DNA of 6,192 nucleotides from Caldilineae bacterium (GTDB taxonomy: Bacteria > Chloroflexota > Anaerolineae > J102). Below, in pieces: positions 5,282-6,192 of this stretch. Position 1 is the first letter of the stretch. Each line of letters opens with the position of its first letter. The notes below the pieces were generated by a model. It worked only from the letters and a program-made list of their open reading frames with translations, was not told the DNA's origin and did not search any database. The stretch covers positions 1 through 6,192 of the forward strand of contig DUEF01000282.1 of assembly GCA_011176555.1 (NCBI GenBank), given 5' to 3'. The position numbers and the translations under genes were made by a program.

Positions 5282-5356
5282 AGCGGAGCGTCAACAGGCC
5301 AGTGCTAGCCAAACTTCCACTCCTGAGTGAGCCAAGAAGGTGATGTGAAAGGTTGA

Positions 5357-5728
5357 TTAAAGGGTAATGCCGACCAGACCCAGGAGCCAGTTGACGATCC
5401 AGGTCACGACACCAATGGCGATGGCGGCGATAAACGCCCCGCCGAAACCGCCGACTTGCATCCCGGAAAGAAAACTGCCGCTGATCATCAGGACAATGGC
5501 GGAGATAATCAGGGCGATGATGGCGCCAAGCCATCCGCCTCCAAGGGTGATGCCGAAAAGACCCAGCAGCCACAGAACGATGGCGGTGACGATGGCAATC
5601 ACAAGGGCAGCCAGGATCGCGGTCATAAAGCTATCCACTGAAAGGCCAAGGTTGAGTTTGCTGACGATCCAGAGGACAAGAGCGGAGACTACGAGGACAA
5701 CAGCGAATGAAACAATAGCGCTAAGCAT
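5357..5728 (-). CDS. Small multi-helix membrane protein, holin-superfamily-IV-like, with internal duplication
   Basis: This 123-residue, very hydrophobic protein has about four transmembrane helices (roughly 3-23, 36-57, 65-85 and 96-117). The overall look matches the small Gly/Ile/Val-rich proteins annotated as 'phage holin family protein' (four-helix holin superfamily IV) in many chromosomes, though nothing phage-like is nearby, so a lytic role is not implied. The two halves are similar: residues 15-62 align with 76-123 without gaps, ending in WLLGLFGITL (53-62) and WLLGLVGITL (114-123). Start: AGGAGGGA on the minus strand (about 5737-5744) lies 8 nt before the ATG at 5728. An upstream in-frame ATG at 5767 would place this site inside the gene and is rejected. 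A sigma-70-type promoter lies about 50 nt upstream, and the bidirectional terminator lies downstream. Function is unknown; it may affect membrane permeability or the envelope. Confidence 0.82.
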   Translation of the reverse strand: MLSAIVSFAVVLVVSALVLWIVSKLNLGLSVDSFMTAILAALVIAIVTAIVLWLLGLFGITLGGGWLGAIIALIISAIVLMISGSFLSGMQVGGFGGAFIAAIAIGVVTWIVNWLLGLVGITL

Positions 5729-5783
5729 ATGGTATTTCCCTCCTATGAATGAAAAAATTGTGAACAAGGCTCACTTTAATACT

Positions 5784-5811
5784 ATGATACACTAAATCTC
5801 TAAAAAGTCAA
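5784..5811 (-). promoter_or_regulatory. Sigma-70-type promoter of the small membrane protein gene
   Basis: On the minus strand TTGACT (5811-5806) and TATCAT (5789-5784) are separated by 16 bp; each box differs from consensus at one position. Transcription would start near 5777, giving a leader of about 49 nt to the ATG at 5728. Confidence 0.7.
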
Positions 5812-5820
5812 TCACTTTTT
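5802..5820. promoter_or_regulatory. AT-rich palindrome overlapping the -35 box (operator candidate)
   Basis: AAAAAGT (5802-5808) and ACTTTTT (5814-5820) are a perfect 7-bp inverted repeat around CAATC. The -35 box of the membrane-protein promoter (5806-5811) lies inside it, so a dimeric protein bound here would block RNA polymerase. A transcript-end role is less likely because the stem is almost entirely A-T. Confidence 0.45.
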
Positions 5821-5871
5821 GTTCTGGTAAGGTATCTTGTTCGCTTGAAATTGCGTCAACATCGTTCATCA

Positions 5872-5895
5872 GCCCCAAACTGCCGCTTTGGGGGC
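5872..5895. repeat. Short GC-rich inverted repeat in the divergent spacer
   Basis: CCCCAAA (5873-5879) and TTTGGGG (5887-5893) form a 7-bp perfect stem around CTGCCGC. There is no T-tract on either strand. It sits between the two divergent promoters and may be a regulator site or chance. Confidence 0.35.
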
Positions 5896-5927
5896 CTCCA
5901 GAGGTTCTAAACCCCGATCTTTTCCTC

Positions 5928-5956
5928 TTGAATCGTAAGGCGAGACCTGTTACAAT
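5928..5956 (+). promoter_or_regulatory. Promoter of the radical-SAM gene
   Basis: TTGAAT (5928-5933) and TACAAT (5951-5956) have an optimal 17-bp spacer, and TGT directly before TACAAT makes an extended -10. The predicted start near 5963 leaves a leader of only about 16 nt, so the ribosome-binding site AGGAG (5964-5968) would be at the very 5' end of the mRNA. Confidence 0.68.
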
Positions 5957-5978
5957 CTTCAGCAGGAGCGTTGATTCT

Positions 5979-6192
5979 ATGACTGAATTCACTCCGGCTT
6001 ACGTATACCTTTTGCACAGCGGCGAGTTCGGGCGCAGGATGGAACAAGCTTACGATTTGCTTTCCCGCTGCGATGTCTGCGCCTGGCATTGCCCTGTTGA
6101 CCGACGCGCGGGCAAACTGGGCGTGTGCAAAACGGGCGTACGGGCCAAAATCAGCAGTTATGGCCCACACCTGGGCGAAGAAGATCCGCTAC
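5979..6192 (+). CDS. PflA-like radical SAM protein, N-terminal part (runs off window)
   Basis: The ATG at 5979 opens a frame of 71 codons to the window edge. The visible part matches the N-terminal region of the uncharacterised radical-SAM proteins related to pyruvate-formate-lyase activating enzyme (the COG1313 / PflX type): PAYVYLLHSGEF (6-17), a cysteine cluster C31-x2-C34-x3-C38 with C50 in LGVCKTG (47-53), and ISSYGPHLGEEDPL (58-71). These cysteines precede the radical-SAM CxxxCxxC motif, which would lie beyond the window. They may bind zinc or an auxiliary iron-sulfur cluster. The substrate of this group is not established; glycyl-radical activation is only a family-based guess. AGGAG at 5964-5968, 10 nt upstream, supports the start. 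It is transcribed divergently from the small membrane protein, 250 bp away. Confidence 0.88.
   Translation, partial: MTEFTPAYVYLLHSGEFGRRMEQAYDLLSRCDVCAWHCPVDRRAGKLGVCKTGVRAKISSYGPHLGEEDPL

Larger units (their letters stand above)
5026..5356. other. 331-bp convergent intergenic region with structured repeats and terminator
   Basis: No credible gene is found here. From left to right it holds a small GACAT/ATGTC palindrome (5041-5052), two nested inverted repeats (5061-5100 and 5108-5155, listed separately), about 90 bp without visible signals (5156-5244), the bidirectional terminator (5245-5281), and 75 bp of 3' flank of the minus-strand membrane gene with a minor CACTC/GAGTG repeat (5318-5329). 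An 18-codon frame from ATG 5130 lacks a ribosome-binding site. Confidence 0.6.

Noticed and set aside
5249..5308. 19-codon open frame starting MAAEIVSGHVF with GAGG upstream
   Set aside because: Its first half is the terminator hairpin itself; the ATG arises from the stem sequence.
5357..5728. Prophage remnant indicated by a holin-like protein
   Set aside because: No endolysin, integrase, attachment site or structural gene is nearby; the family is common as isolated chromosomal genes.
5792..5992. Minus-strand open frame of 66 codons
   Set aside because: It starts inside the radical-SAM gene, crosses two promoters and a GC hairpin, and shows no recognisable domain.

Overview
The window looks like a stretch of chromosome from a Chloroflexota bacterium, probably of the Anaerolineae/Caldilineae type. 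This is an inference from protein flavour: a PlsY with the divergent GSGRTGGTN motif, a small SHOCT membrane protein, an Hsp20 beginning MMTQLMQWDPFREM, and a fairly GC-rich base composition. No rRNA or marker gene is present to confirm it. I see no transposase, CRISPR array, tRNA or phage module. The gene content is ordinary housekeeping and stress functions, and most of the interest lies between the genes.

Layout. On the minus strand at the left edge, a SHOCT-domain membrane protein (215-469) overlaps by an ATGA junction the start of a Tat-exported lipoprotein that runs off the window (1-218). After a divergent intergenic region of about 260 bp comes a plus-strand cluster: a URO-D superfamily protein (733-1737), the acyltransferase PlsY (1816-2442) and a ketopantoate-reductase-family oxidoreductase (2461-3522). 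A separate promoter with a perfect TATAAT then drives an Hsp20 small heat-shock protein (3649-4131). Its roughly 70-nt leader can fold so that the ribosome-binding site is paired, which makes it a candidate RNA thermometer. A 12-bp inverted repeat separates hsp20 from a two-domain thioredoxin (4258-5025).

The 331-bp stretch after the thioredoxin gene holds two successive nested inverted repeats and a clear bidirectional terminator. The terminator insulates the thioredoxin gene from a converging small membrane protein (5357-5728, minus) that is built of two similar halves. That gene has a good sigma-70-type promoter whose -35 box sits inside an AT-rich palindrome. Divergently from it, a radical-SAM protein of the PflA-like type (5979 onward) starts from its own promoter and leaves the window after 71 codons.

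How the genes fit together. The hsp20-thioredoxin pair suggests protein-quality and redox stress functions. plsY is phospholipid synthesis (lysophosphatidate formation). The URO-D-like and ketopantoate-reductase-like proteins have no obvious pathway link to it beyond shared orientation and short gaps. I do not see a multi-gene novel system. The best candidates for something undescribed are the hsp20 leader with its phased upstream repeats and the structured region at 5061-5155.
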